From Erythrobacter sp. CCH5-A1 (lineage in GTDB: Bacteria; Pseudomonadota; Alphaproteobacteria; Sphingomonadales; Sphingomonadaceae), in NCBI RefSeq assembly GCF_001557115.1, contig NZ_LSKQ01000114.1, positions 1 through 6,860 of the forward strand: DNA of 6,860 nucleotides, read 5' to 3'. The translations under genes were made by a program, and so were the position numbers. The notes beneath the pieces were generated by a model. The model saw only the letters and a list, made by a program, of their open reading frames with translations. It made no database searches and had not been told where the DNA came from. Each line of letters opens with the position of its first letter. The stretch's first letter is position 1. Of the stretch, positions 1-5,857 are shown one piece after another.

Positions 1-15
1 TCGTTAAGTCTCGCG

Positions 16-205
16 CCCCTCCCGTGAACGGGAGGGGGGATTTGGATCAGCCCTCGGGCCGCAGGCCCGCAAGCGCGAACGCGCGCCCGCAGCGATGCGA
101 TCTTCAGATCGCGTGAGCGAGGATTTCGCACGCCGGATGGCGTGCGGAACACAAGGACGCCCCTCCACCATCCGTTGGATGGTCCCCCTCCCCCAAGGGG
201 GAGGA
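16..205. repeat. Array of palindromic hairpins, probable dispersed intergenic repeat
   Basis: Perfect inverted repeats follow one another here: 16-25 with 28-37 (10 bp, arm CCCCTCCCGT), 55-60 with 64-69, 97-103 with 106-112 (7 bp), 127-134 with 139-146 (8 bp, arm CGCACGCC, loop GGAT), 167-173 with 177-183 (arm ACCATCC) and 187-194 with 197-204 (arm CCTCCCCC). The last is followed by ATTTTC and could act as a plus-strand terminator. C-rich and G-rich blocks of this kind, with a short palindrome before a CCCCCTCCCC block, are in my recollection common between genes in sphingomonad genomes; I could not test that here. No coding sequence is supported. Confidence 0.6.
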
Positions 206-276
206 TTTTCCATTTTCCTACAGCCATTTGCCTCTGATAGCCTCCGTCATAGCGTTTGTTTGCCTCAAGCGCCGGC

Positions 277-337
277 GCGGGCGTCCGCCCGCTTGGCTAT
301 CCTCGGCCCTGTCGGGCCTGCGGGCGGCCGGTCGGCC
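277..337. repeat. Second cluster of GC-rich hairpins upstream of the HTH gene
   Basis: Three short perfect inverted repeats are packed into about 60 bases: 277-283 with 286-292 (arm GCGGGCG, loop TC), 305-309 with 314-318 (arm GGCCC, loop TGTC) and 326-330 with 333-337 (arm GGCCG, loop GT). They lie just upstream of the ribosome binding site of the gene at 387 and would fall in its leader if transcription starts further left. They may be another dispersed intergenic repeat. The stretch between the two clusters (206-276) shows nothing I can name. Confidence 0.4.
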
Positions 338-386
338 TTGCGGTCGCTAACACGCCCGAGAACACTCAGCTCCGGAGGAAACCGCC

Positions 387-902
387 ATGTCCGACACGCC
401 TGCGTCCGCGCCCACCACGCATATCGTCGATCCCGCCAGCCTCGTGCCCGATGTCGCGCCCGAGGCGCAGGCGCGGTTTGTCGAGGTGTTGGCGCAGTGG
501 GGCAATGTGCGGGCGGCGGCGGCGCAGGCGGGGGTGAGCCGCGCGCATCTCTACCGGATGCGGCGCGCTTCCCCCGAGTTCCGGCGGATGTGGGATGCCG
601 CCCTGGTGCTCGCCCGCCCGCAGGTCGAGGAGGTGCTCGCCGACCGGGCTTTGAACGGGGTGGCCGAGACGGTCTATTACCACGGCGAGGAGGTCGCCAC
701 GCGCACCCGCTTCGATACGCGGCTGCTGCTGGCGCATCTCGGGCGGCTCGACCGGGTGGAGGACACGCAGGGCGTGCGCGCAGCGGTGCTCGATTTCGAC
801 GAACGGGTCGAGGCGCTGCGGAACCCGCCGGTGACGATCGCGTGGGACGGGGAGGACGAGGACCTGCCCGAGGACGGCGCGGAAGGCACGCAGGAGGGCT
901 GA
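387..902 (+). CDS. Small HTH protein resembling phage terminase small subunits
   Basis: This 171-residue protein has no assigned function that I recognise. Residues about 29-72 (motif AQWGNVRAAAAQAGVS followed by LYRMRRASPEFRRMWDAAL) have the shape of the helix-turn-helix of phage terminase small subunits: a 'G-N-V-x-A-A' first helix, 'A-G-V-S' turn, then a recognition helix ending in Tyr-Arg and a 'P-E-F-x-x-x-W' stretch. Residues about 85-124 (RALNGV, YYHGEEV, RTRFDTRLLL) resemble the segment that follows in such proteins. The C-terminus (154-171) is very acidic. The start is set by a strong ribosome site GGAGGAA at 374-380, six bases before ATG. No large terminase, portal or capsid gene is visible, so this is probably a domesticated or stand-alone DNA-binding protein. 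The reading frame is certain; the role is inference. Confidence 0.85.
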   Translation: MSDTPASAPTTHIVDPASLVPDVAPEAQARFVEVLAQWGNVRAAAAQAGVSRAHLYRMRRASPEFRRMWDAALVLARPQVEEVLADRALNGVAETVYYHGEEVATRTRFDTRLLLAHLGRLDRVEDTQGVRAAVLDFDERVEALRNPPVTIAWDGEDEDLPEDGAEGTQEG

Positions 903-909
903 CGCGGGG

Positions 910-923
910 GCCGGTTTTCCGGC
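910..923. other. Short hairpin between convergent genes
   Basis: GCCGG (910-914) and CCGGC (919-923) pair around a TTTT loop in the 34-base gap between two converging genes. It is symmetrical and could slow transcription from either side, but no T-run follows on either strand, so it is only a weak terminator candidate. Confidence 0.25.
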
Positions 924-936
924 TCTGGACAGTGTC

Positions 937-2385
937 TCATGTGTCTCCAACAGGGGCGGCGGGGGCGGCGCGGCGCTGCTCCCACGCGGCGAGCGCGGCG
1001 AAGGTGAGCGTGCCGCTCGCCAGCATCCACAGGAAGGCGCCCGGCAGGCCGAGGCCCCAGTCGAGCACGCCCAGCACCGCGATCTGGACCACGATCGACG
1101 CGAAGGCGGCCAGCCCCGCGCGCGACCCGGCGAGCCCGGCGATGATGGGGACCGCGAGCGCCGCGCCGATCGCACCCGCGTCCATCACCAGCGCCCGCAG
1201 GCTCTCGCCCGACAGCGCCAGCCCCGCCGCGAGCGCCGCGGCTGCGACCGTGGCGGTGCGGGCGGCGCGCAGCAGGGCGCGGTCCGAGGCGGCTGGACGC
1301 AGGCGGCGGTACCCGCTCTCGGTGATGACCGCCGAGACCGCGAGCAGCGCGGAGTCGACCGAGGAGAGGATCGCCGAGACGAGGGCTCCGGTGAAGACGA
1401 TCAGCAGCCAGCCGGGGAAGAGCGCCTTGGCGAGGCTGGGCAGGAAGGCCTCGCCCTCGCCGAGCGGCAGGCCGAGCTGGGGGGCGAAGAGGCCGAAGGC
1501 GACCGGGACGAGCCCCGCGGCGAGGTAGACCCCCGCGCCGAGCAGCGCGCCGGAGCGGGCGGCCTCGGGGGTGCGCGCGGCGAGCGTGCGCGAGATCGCC
1601 TCCTGGCTCACCATGGTGCCGATGATGGGGATGAGCCAGAGCTCGGCCCGGTCGGCCCAGGTCTCGGAGGCCGGGGGCGGGCGCAAGGCGGTGTCCGGCA
1701 GGGCGGCCCACATCGCGGCGGGGCCTCCCGCGGCCGCTAGCATGAGCGCGAAGAGGATGGCGATGGCGACGAGGATGACGATGCCTTGCAGGATGTCGGT
1801 GACGACGTCGCCCGCAAGCCCGCCGAACAGGGTGTAGGTCATCACCAGTGCCGTCGCGCCGAGCAGGGCGGGGACGAAGCCGATGCCGGAAGCCGTGTCG
1901 ATGATGGCGGCGAAGGCGAAGAGCTGGGCGGCGGACCAGGTGGTGGCCGAGAGCGCGATGACGGCGGCCGAGAGGCTCTCGGTCCGCCCGCCGAAGCGGT
2001 CGCGCAGGAAGTCGGCGAGGGTGATGAAGCCCCCCTCGCGCAGCCGGCGGGCGAAGAACAGCGCCACCGCGACGAGGCCGAGCGCATAGGCGAAGGGCTC
2101 TGCCCGGGCACCGACGATGCCTTCGGCGGCAACCTCGGAGGATGTGGCGATGAGGCTCTCGGCGGCGAACCAGGTGGCGAAGATCGACATGCCCACCGCG
2201 CCCGCCGAAAGGCTGCGCCCGGCGACGAGGTAGTCGGTGTCGGACCGCGCCCCGCGCCCGACCCAGACCGCGAGCGCGATCTGCACTGCGACATAGGCAA
2301 GGATGAGCAAGAGCGTGATGGCGAAGATCCCCGAGCAGCCCGGCAGGGCAGAGCCATTGGTTAGCTCGCCGGCGCGACTGCGCAA
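937..2385 (-). CDS. Sodium:solute symporter (SSF family)
   Basis: An inner-membrane secondary transporter of the sodium:solute symporter family, about 482 residues from the TTG used here, with about 13 hydrophobic segments; family members are usually 450-550. Numbering from that TTG: first membrane helix about 21-43, DYLVAGRSLS 51-60 (family-typical loop after helix 1), GGLAGDVVTDILQG 188-201 (the GG-x-x-x-x-x-TD-x-x-Q signature), ISRTLAARTPEAARSG 264-279, and SAILSSVDSALL 337-348, where the Ser-Ser-x-Asp-Ser pattern matches the Na2 sodium site. Substrate cannot be read from sequence. The start is uncertain: in-frame candidates are GTG 2532 (overlaps the divergent gene), TTG 2385 (no clear ribosome site) and codons inside helix 1. 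ATG 2357 has a weak GGCGAG seven bases upstream but is in another frame. It is divergent from the exported protein at 2481. Confidence 0.88.
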   Translation of the reverse strand: MRSRAGELTNGSALPGCSGIFAITLLLILAYVAVQIALAVWVGRGARSDTDYLVAGRSLSAGAVGMSIFATWFAAESLIATSSEVAAEGIVGARAEPFAYALGLVAVALFFARRLREGGFITLADFLRDRFGGRTESLSAAVIALSATTWSAAQLFAFAAIIDTASGIGFVPALLGATALVMTYTLFGGLAGDVVTDILQGIVILVAIAILFALMLAAAGGPAAMWAALPDTALRPPPASETWADRAELWLIPIIGTMVSQEAISRTLAARTPEAARSGALLGAGVYLAAGLVPVAFGLFAPQLGLPLGEGEAFLPSLAKALFPGWLLIVFTGALVSAILSSVDSALLAVSAVITESGYRRLRPAASDRALLRAARTATVAAAALAAGLALSGESLRALVMDAGAIGAALAVPIIAGLAGSRAGLAAFASIVVQIAVLGVLDWGLGLPGAFLWMLASGTLTFAALAAWEQRRAAPAAPVGDT

Positions 2386-2466
2386 GGGGCAGGGTGGCGC
2401 TATCGTCAGCCTGCTGCATCCGCTCAGGGGTCTGCGCAGTAGCTGTGTGCGGATGGGGACATGCGC

Positions 2467-2472
2467 AAGGAG
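2467..2472 (+). promoter_or_regulatory. Ribosome binding site fixing the start at 2481
   Basis: AAGGAG lies eight bases before ATG 2481. The frame stays open further left (ATG 2394), but only the 2481 start has this site and puts a signal peptide at the N-terminus. Confidence 0.75.
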
Positions 2473-2480
2473 TGTCGACG

Positions 2481-2873
2481 ATGCCTTACCCCGAAAATTT
2501 CGCCCCCCGCCTGCTCGCTGCCGTCGCAGCACTCGCCCTGAGCGGCACTGCCGTCAGTGCGGGCGTGATCACGTCAGGGCTTCAGATCGAAGCGGGGCAG
2601 ACCTTCGAGCTTGGCGGTGGCCAGAAGGGCAGCTTCACGGTGACCGGACGCAACACCGGACCGGTGGCGGTGGTGGTCTACGGCCTTGCCGAGGACGCGC
2701 GCGCTCCTGTCGAGCGCGGCACGATGGCACCGGGCGGGGCGGTCAACGCCGCTTTCGGGCCCGGAGAGCAGGCGCTGCTGCGCAATACCTCAAGCATGGA
2801 GACCGCGCGGCTGAAGCTGAAGATTTCCGGCGACACGTCCTCGCTCGGGATGACCTACGCGGCCAATCCCTGA
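2481..2873 (+). CDS. Small exported protein of unknown function
   Basis: A 130-residue protein that I do not recognise. Residues 1-27 form a clear Sec signal peptide: a short N-region with Arg10, a hydrophobic core LLAAVAALAL (11-20) and a probable cleavage after AVSA (24-27), which would leave a mature protein of about 103 residues in the periplasm or outside. No lipobox cysteine is present, indeed no cysteine at all. The mature part alternates short hydrophobic strands with Gly/Thr turns (for example FTVTGRNTG and AVVVYGL around 52-69, then LKLKISGD 111-118), which suggests an all-beta fold; this is an impression, not a family match. It shares a short upstream region with the divergent symporter, and its stop codon is only 8 bases from that of the converging RlpA-type gene, so the 3' ends of the two messages should overlap. 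Confidence 0.85.
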   Translation: MPYPENFAPRLLAAVAALALSGTAVSAGVITSGLQIEAGQTFELGGGQKGSFTVTGRNTGPVAVVVYGLAEDARAPVERGTMAPGGAVNAAFGPGEQALLRNTSSMETARLKLKISGDTSSLGMTYAANP

Positions 2874-2881
2874 TCGCGGCG

Positions 2882-3445
2882 TCAGTCGGCGATCACTGCG
2901 AGTTCGACCGTCCCGTGGCCGCGTGCGACAAGGCCGAGCTCGCTCGCGGCGGCGCGGCTGACGTCGATCATCCGGCCGCGGCTGAAGGGGCCGCGGTCGT
3001 TGATGCGCACGATGACGCTGCGGCCGTTGGCGACATTGGTGACCCGCACGAGGGTGCCGAAGGGCAGGGTGCGGTGCGCTGCGGTCATCGCGCCATTGTC
3101 GAACCGCTCGCCGCTGGCGGTGCGGCGGCCATCGAACTTGGCGGCGTAGTAGGAGGCGCTGCCGCGGCCCATCACGGTTTCCTGCGGGGCCGAGGGCGCG
3201 GGCGCCGCATCGGGAAGCGCCGGGGCGGTGACCTCTGTGTCCGGCTGGAGCGGGACGAGCTCGATCGCCGCGCTGCTGGCAACGGCTTCGGTCGGGGTCG
3301 CCGCGTCGGGCGAGGCGGCCGTCGAGGCGGCGAGCGGCACGAGGCTGGCGAGACCCGCGATCGCCCAGACGAGCGGAAGGCGGTTCGCGCGCAGCGGGCC
3401 GGTGTGGGGGGCATCGAGGCCAAGTATGCGAATTCCCGTCCGCAT
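2882..3445 (-). CDS. RlpA-family double-psi beta-barrel protein (putative septal-ring lytic transglycosylase)
   Basis: A 187-residue exported protein. A hydrophobic stretch at 23-41 (LPLVWAIAGLASLVPLAAS) serves as signal peptide or anchor; residues about 42-92 are an Ala/Pro/Thr-rich linker; residues about 95-187 are the RlpA barrel, with GSASYYAAKFDGRRTASGE (95-113), MTAAHRTLPFG (120-130) and VRINDRGPFSRGRMIDVS (146-163). His124 and Asp150 fall in the two most conserved motifs. RlpA proteins cleave or bind naked glycan strands of peptidoglycan at the septum in some bacteria. Unlike E. coli RlpA, this one has no lipobox cysteine and no C-terminal SPOR domain, so septal targeting is doubtful and enzymatic activity is inference. 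ATG 3445 was chosen; TTG 3475 would add 10 residues. Neither has a strong ribosome site. I leave the gene symbol empty because the architecture is reduced. Confidence 0.88.
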   Translation of the reverse strand: MRTGIRILGLDAPHTGPLRANRLPLVWAIAGLASLVPLAASTAASPDAATPTEAVASSAAIELVPLQPDTEVTAPALPDAAPAPSAPQETVMGRGSASYYAAKFDGRRTASGERFDNGAMTAAHRTLPFGTLVRVTNVANGRSVIVRINDRGPFSRGRMIDVSRAAASELGLVARGHGTVELAVIAD

Positions 3446-3650
3446 GGCGGGGCCGATACAGGGGCTGCCCTGCAAAAGGCAAACCAGGTTAGCAACTCAC
3501 CGATGGGAAGGTTCCGATGGGCCGCGAAATGAGCCGGAAATGCGGCGAGCCGTGGAACGGTAGGCAGGCCGGGACGTCTTTGCGAGCCGAATGCGATGCG
3601 ACGACTCGGCGCGGGCAGGTGCGTCGCCGGCGGCCGCGCGCAAGGCAAAT

Positions 3651-3674
3651 GGGGCCGGCATCGCTGCCGACCCC
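3651..3674 (-). terminator. Rho-independent terminator with GNRA loop
   Basis: Read on the minus strand, GGGGTCGGCA pairs with TGCCGGCCCC over 10 positions around a GCGA tetraloop and is followed by ATTTGCCTT. One pair is U-G on the minus strand but would be A-C on the plus strand, so the structure fits a minus-strand transcript better. The T-tract is short. It begins four bases after the stop codon of the frame at 3679-4089, where a terminator would be expected. Confidence 0.6.
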
Positions 3675-3678
3675 ACTC

Positions 3679-4089
3679 TCACCGGCGTGTGGATGACCGC
3701 TCCGCTCGCGATGCCTCCGGCGAACCTTCGGCATCCTTCACTTTGCGGGCCATGCTTGGCGCCCGATGTCTAGCCTCCCGTCGCCTGCGCCTTGCGGCCG
3801 GCCCTCCGGAAGATTTGTCACCGGCGCTCGCGCCGGCATCCGGCTTCTGTGCGTCTGCCGGGTTTGCGTCTGCCGCCTGACCATGGGTCCGCGCGCTTTC
3901 GCTGCCCTTCCGCATTCGCCCGTCCGCCGAGGCCTTCGTCCCTTTACCGTTCACAAGAGCCGCGGCTTGGGGGCTTTCGCCGTTTCCGCTGCACTTCCGC
4001 TCGGCCAGGTTCTCGGACCTGTCCGGTGCCACCGCGTCGCTCCGACCCTTGAATTGAGCCGGCTTGCCTTTGGCCGAAGCCTCCTGCAT
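3679..4089 (-). CDS. Possible small basic, disordered protein (or the body of a non-coding RNA)
   Basis: A 136-codon frame of doubtful status. For it: ATG 4089 follows a GGAG at 4095-4098 with a five-base gap, and the stop sits four bases before a good terminator. Against it: the product is low in hydrophobic residues and rich in Lys, Arg, Ser, Ala and Gly, with an Arg cluster (AARRRRREARHR, about residues 97-108) and no domain, signal peptide or membrane segment I recognise. By my count about 70% of third positions are G or C, which I judge lower than in the neighbouring firm genes. The GGAG lies inside a hairpin (4090-4106, arms GCCGGTCT and AGACGGC with one bulge), which could hide it from ribosomes. 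The same DNA also forms strong local stems such as 3821-3827 with 3830-3836, so a structured RNA is an equal or better reading. Confidence 0.25.
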   Translation of the reverse strand: MQEASAKGKPAQFKGRSDAVAPDRSENLAERKCSGNGESPQAAALVNGKGTKASADGRMRKGSESARTHGQAADANPADAQKPDAGASAGDKSSGGPAARRRRREARHRAPSMARKVKDAEGSPEASRAERSSTRR

Positions 4090-4129
4090 GCCGTCTCCAG
4101 ACCGGCGCGTGGACAGATGTCACCGCCAT

Positions 4130-4160
4130 CCTTGGGATAAAAACCTCCGGTTCTCCAAGG
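4130..4160 (-). other. Nested hairpin upstream of the unexplained minus-strand frame
   Basis: On the minus strand CCTTGG (4160-4155) pairs with CCAAGG (4135-4130), enclosing a second small stem AACC-GGA-GGTT. Just before it a GCC-GCAA-GGC element with a GNRA loop and, near 4190-4202, a TGTC/GACA stem with a UUCG-like loop can be drawn. Stable tetraloops in a row are typical of structured RNAs, though short stems also occur by chance. Confidence 0.3.
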
Positions 4161-4252
4161 CCTTGCGGCTTTCGGTTCCGGTTGCTTCGTGTCCCGAAGA
4201 CAGGTTCAAAGTGCGCCTGAATCGGCGTTCTGACAACATTCGGACCCGCGAC

Positions 4253-4295
4253 TTTTCCACTCGGCGCAGTTTAGCCTGTGGACATACGTGGATAA
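4253..4295. promoter_or_regulatory. Cluster of DnaA-box-like motifs
   Basis: Against the consensus TTATNCACA, the minus strand has TTATCCACG at 4287-4295 (one mismatch) and ATGTCCACA at 4277-4285 (two mismatches), and the plus strand has TTTTCCACT at 4253-4261 (two mismatches). They lie within 43 bases in a locally AT-richer segment. This may be a DnaA regulatory site or chance; nothing else here, such as an AT-rich unwinding element or typical origin neighbours, points to a replication origin. Confidence 0.25.
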
Positions 4296-4300
4296 CTCAA

Positions 4301-4337
4301 CGCTTCGTCGCATTTGACGCGAAGCGGAGCAAATGCG
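4301..4337. other. Two mutually exclusive stems downstream of argG
   Basis: CGCTTCGTC (4301-4309) can pair with 4316-4326 (two-base bulge), while CGCATTTG (4309-4316) can instead pair with CAAATGCG (4330-4337). The two stems share bases and cannot coexist. On the minus strand the first is followed by TTGAGTT, so it might end the argG transcript weakly. A switching role is speculation. Confidence 0.3.
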
Positions 4338-4429
4338 GGAGCGAAACCGCCTCCAAATTGTCATTGTAACGTTTCCAAGCCGCTCCGGCGATCGGCGCGA
4401 CTCGGTTTTCACCTATTCAAAAGCGCAGA

Positions 4430-5650
4430 TCAGGCGTCGCGGTTGCGGCGCGAGAGCAGGCGCAGGCGGAGGCCGTTGAGCTTGATGAAGCCTTCGGCGT
4501 CCTTCTGGTCATAGGCCCCGGCATCATCCTCGAAGGTGACGTGGGCTTCGGAATAGAGCGAGAAGGGCGACTTGCGGCCCACGACGCTCGCCAGGCCCTT
4601 GTAGAGCTTCAGGCGCACCGTGCCGGATACCTTGTCCTGCGAATGGTCGATCGCGGCCTGCAGCATCTCGCGCTCGGGGCTGAACCAGAAGCCGTTGTAG
4701 ATGAGCTCGGCATACTTGGGCATGAGCTCGTCCTTCAGGTGCGCCGCGCCGCGATCCAGCGTGATCTGCTCGATCCCGCGATGCGCGCGGGCGTAAATCT
4801 CGCCGCCGGGGGTCTCGTACATCCCGCGGCTCTTCATGCCGACGAAGCGGTTCTCGACGAGGTCGAGCCGGCCGATGCCATGCTTGCGGCCAAGATCGTT
4901 GAGGGCGGCCAGCAGCGTAGCGGGCGACATGGCCTCGCCGTTGAGGGCCACGCCGTCACCCTTCTCGAAATCCAGCGTGATGTATTCGGGCTGGTCGGGC
5001 GCATCCTCGGGGTTGACCGTGCGCGAGTAGACGTAGTCCGGGGTTTCCTCCCACGGGTCCTCGAGCACCTTGCCTTCCGAAGAGGTGTGAAGTAGGTTCG
5101 CGTCGGTCGAAAAGGGGCTCTCGCCGCGCTTGTCCTTGGGCACCTGGATCTGGTGTTTTTCCGCCCAGGCGATCAGTGCGGTGCGGGAGGTCAGGTCCCA
5201 TTCGCGCCACGGGGCGATCACCTTGATGTCCGGGTCGAGCGCATAGGCGCTGAGTTCGAAGCGCACCTGGTCATTGCCCTTGCCGGTCGCGCCGTGAGCG
5301 ATGAAATCGGCGCCAGTCTGGTGTGCGATCTCGACCAGACGCTTGGAGATCAGCGGGCGCGCGATCGATGTGCCGAGCAGGTAGTCGCCCTCATAGCGGG
5401 CATTGGCGCGCATCATCGGGAAGACGAAATCGCGCACGAATTCCTCGCGCACATCCTCGATGAAGATGTGATCGTCGGGGATGCCCATCGCCCGGGCCTT
5501 GGCGCGCGCAGGCTCGATCTCCTCGCCCTGGCCGAGATCGGCGGTGAAGGTCACCACCTCGAGGCCCCGCTCCACGCTCAGCCACTTGGCGATGACGCTG
5601 GTATCGAGACCGCCCGAATAGGCGAGGACGACTTTCTTGGTGTCTGACAT
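4430..5650 (-). CDS. argG: Argininosuccinate synthase
   Basis: This cytoplasmic enzyme joins citrulline and aspartate, using ATP, to make argininosuccinate, the penultimate step of arginine synthesis. The 406-residue product has the usual length for the family and is complete. The ATP-binding loop AYSGGLDTS is at 10-18 and the second family signature [12 protein letters not shown] at 120-131; further conserved stretches are [23 protein letters not shown] (178-200) and [20 protein letters not shown] (275-294). ATG 5650 is chosen because the family begins just before the [10 protein letters not shown] strand and because CAGGAG lies upstream; an in-frame start at 5728 would add 26 residues of unrelated Arg/Pro-rich sequence. 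No other arginine gene is in the window, so it appears to be transcribed alone from the intergenic region shared with the lipase gene. No ARG-box could be recognised. Confidence 0.98.
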   Translation of the reverse strand: MSDTKKVVLAYSGGLDTSVIAKWLSVERGLEVVTFTADLGQGEEIEPARAKARAMGIPDDHIFIEDVREEFVRDFVFPMMRANARYEGDYLLGTSIARPLISKRLVEIAHQTGADFIAHGATGKGNDQVRFELSAYALDPDIKVIAPWREWDLTSRTALIAWAEKHQIQVPKDKRGESPFSTDANLLHTSSEGKVLEDPWEETPDYVYSRTVNPEDAPDQPEYITLDFEKGDGVALNGEAMSPATLLAALNDLGRKHGIGRLDLVENRFVGMKSRGMYETPGGEIYARAHRGIEQITLDRGAAHLKDELMPKYAELIYNGFWFSPEREMLQAAIDHSQDKVSGTVRLKLYKGLASVVGRKSPFSLYSEAHVTFEDDAGAYDQKDAEGFIKLNGLRLRLLSRRNRDA

Positions 5651-5660
5651 GACGGGCGCA

Positions 5661-5665
5661 CTCCT
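5661..5665 (-). promoter_or_regulatory. Ribosome binding site for argG
   Basis: AGGAG on the minus strand is ten bases upstream of ATG 5650. The gap is slightly long but this is the only good site near, and it rules in favour of 5650 over the upstream in-frame start at 5728. Confidence 0.6.
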
Positions 5666-5745
5666 GATTGCGCGCGCCGTTAACAGCGGGGGGCGGGAAC
5701 GGCAATGGCGATTGCCGCGCGGGGGCACCGCGCGGGGCGGCGGGT

Positions 5746-5774
5746 TGTCGTCAGGCTTGGTAAGTCGCTGTCAA
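5746..5774 (-). promoter_or_regulatory. Possible argG promoter
   Basis: A perfect -35 hexamer TTGACA (minus strand, 5774-5769) lies about 120 bases before the argG start in an AT-richer patch. Seventeen bases further on, the -10 position reads ACGACA, a poor match, so only the -35 is convincing. Confidence 0.3.
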
Positions 5775-5800
5775 CATACTGAAATAAAGTAAGGAATCGT

Positions 5801-5829
5801 TTGACTTGCAGATGAATTGAAGCATTCTC
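5801..5829 (+). promoter_or_regulatory. Possible lipase gene promoter
   Basis: TTGACT (5801-5806) with a 17-base spacer to ATTCTC (5824-5829) would start transcription a short way before the ribosome site at 5844. The -35 is good and the -10 weak. The surrounding 5760-5835 segment is distinctly AT-richer than the rest, as expected for a divergent promoter region. Confidence 0.35.
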
Positions 5830-5843
5830 TTGGCGACACGATC

Positions 5844-5850
5844 AGGGGAG
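5844..5850 (+). promoter_or_regulatory. Ribosome binding site for the lipase-type gene
   Basis: AGGGGAG lies seven bases before ATG 5858, an ideal placement that fixes the start of the open-ended gene. Confidence 0.75.
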
Positions 5851-5857
5851 CATCGAC

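Larger units (their letters stand above)
3446..4429. other. Long intergenic region with no recognised gene
   Basis: Nearly one kilobase separates the RlpA-type gene from argG. It has no tRNA, and I found no RNase P RNA (no GAGGAAAGTCC core), tmRNA tag or SRP RNA core. Frames are open on both strands because stops are rare at this GC level. Supported content is a minus-strand terminator at 3651-3674, a 136-codon frame before it, several local hairpins, and an AT-richer part at about 4240-4430 with DnaA-box-like motifs and competing stems. I see no convincing promoter, and no clean terminator directly after argG. Confidence 0.6.

Noticed and set aside
4..213. A 69-codon minus-strand frame across the hairpin array
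   Set aside because: It is a translation of palindromic repeats; stops are rare in this GC-rich DNA and the product has repeat-derived, not protein-like, composition.
1..386. CRISPR array
   Set aside because: The inverted repeats have different sequences and irregular spacing; there is no regularly repeated unit with spacers.
387..902. Prophage remnant
   Set aside because: Only one terminase-like HTH gene is present; there is no integrase, portal, capsid or attachment-site duplication in the window.
677..2419. A 580-codon frame overlapping the symporter on the same strand, and a 477-codon frame opposite it at 95-1528
   Set aside because: Both are shadow frames of high-GC coding DNA, with Arg/Pro/His-rich low-complexity products and no motif, while the symporter frame has clear family signatures.
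2303..3532. A long plus-strand frame across the exported protein and the RlpA-type gene
   Set aside because: It spans two genes whose own frames carry a signal peptide and a conserved barrel, and its product is Gly/Arg-rich without recognisable features.
3596..4140. Plus-strand open frames in the long intergenic region
   Set aside because: No ribosome site, no domain, and the terminator there fits the opposite strand.
3640..4200. RNase P RNA, tmRNA or SRP RNA
   Set aside because: The conserved cores that I can recall for these RNAs are absent on both strands, so a known housekeeping RNA is not supported.
4253..4340. Chromosomal replication origin
   Set aside because: Only one box is a one-mismatch match, there is no clear AT-rich unwinding region, and argG and RlpA-type genes are not typical origin neighbours.
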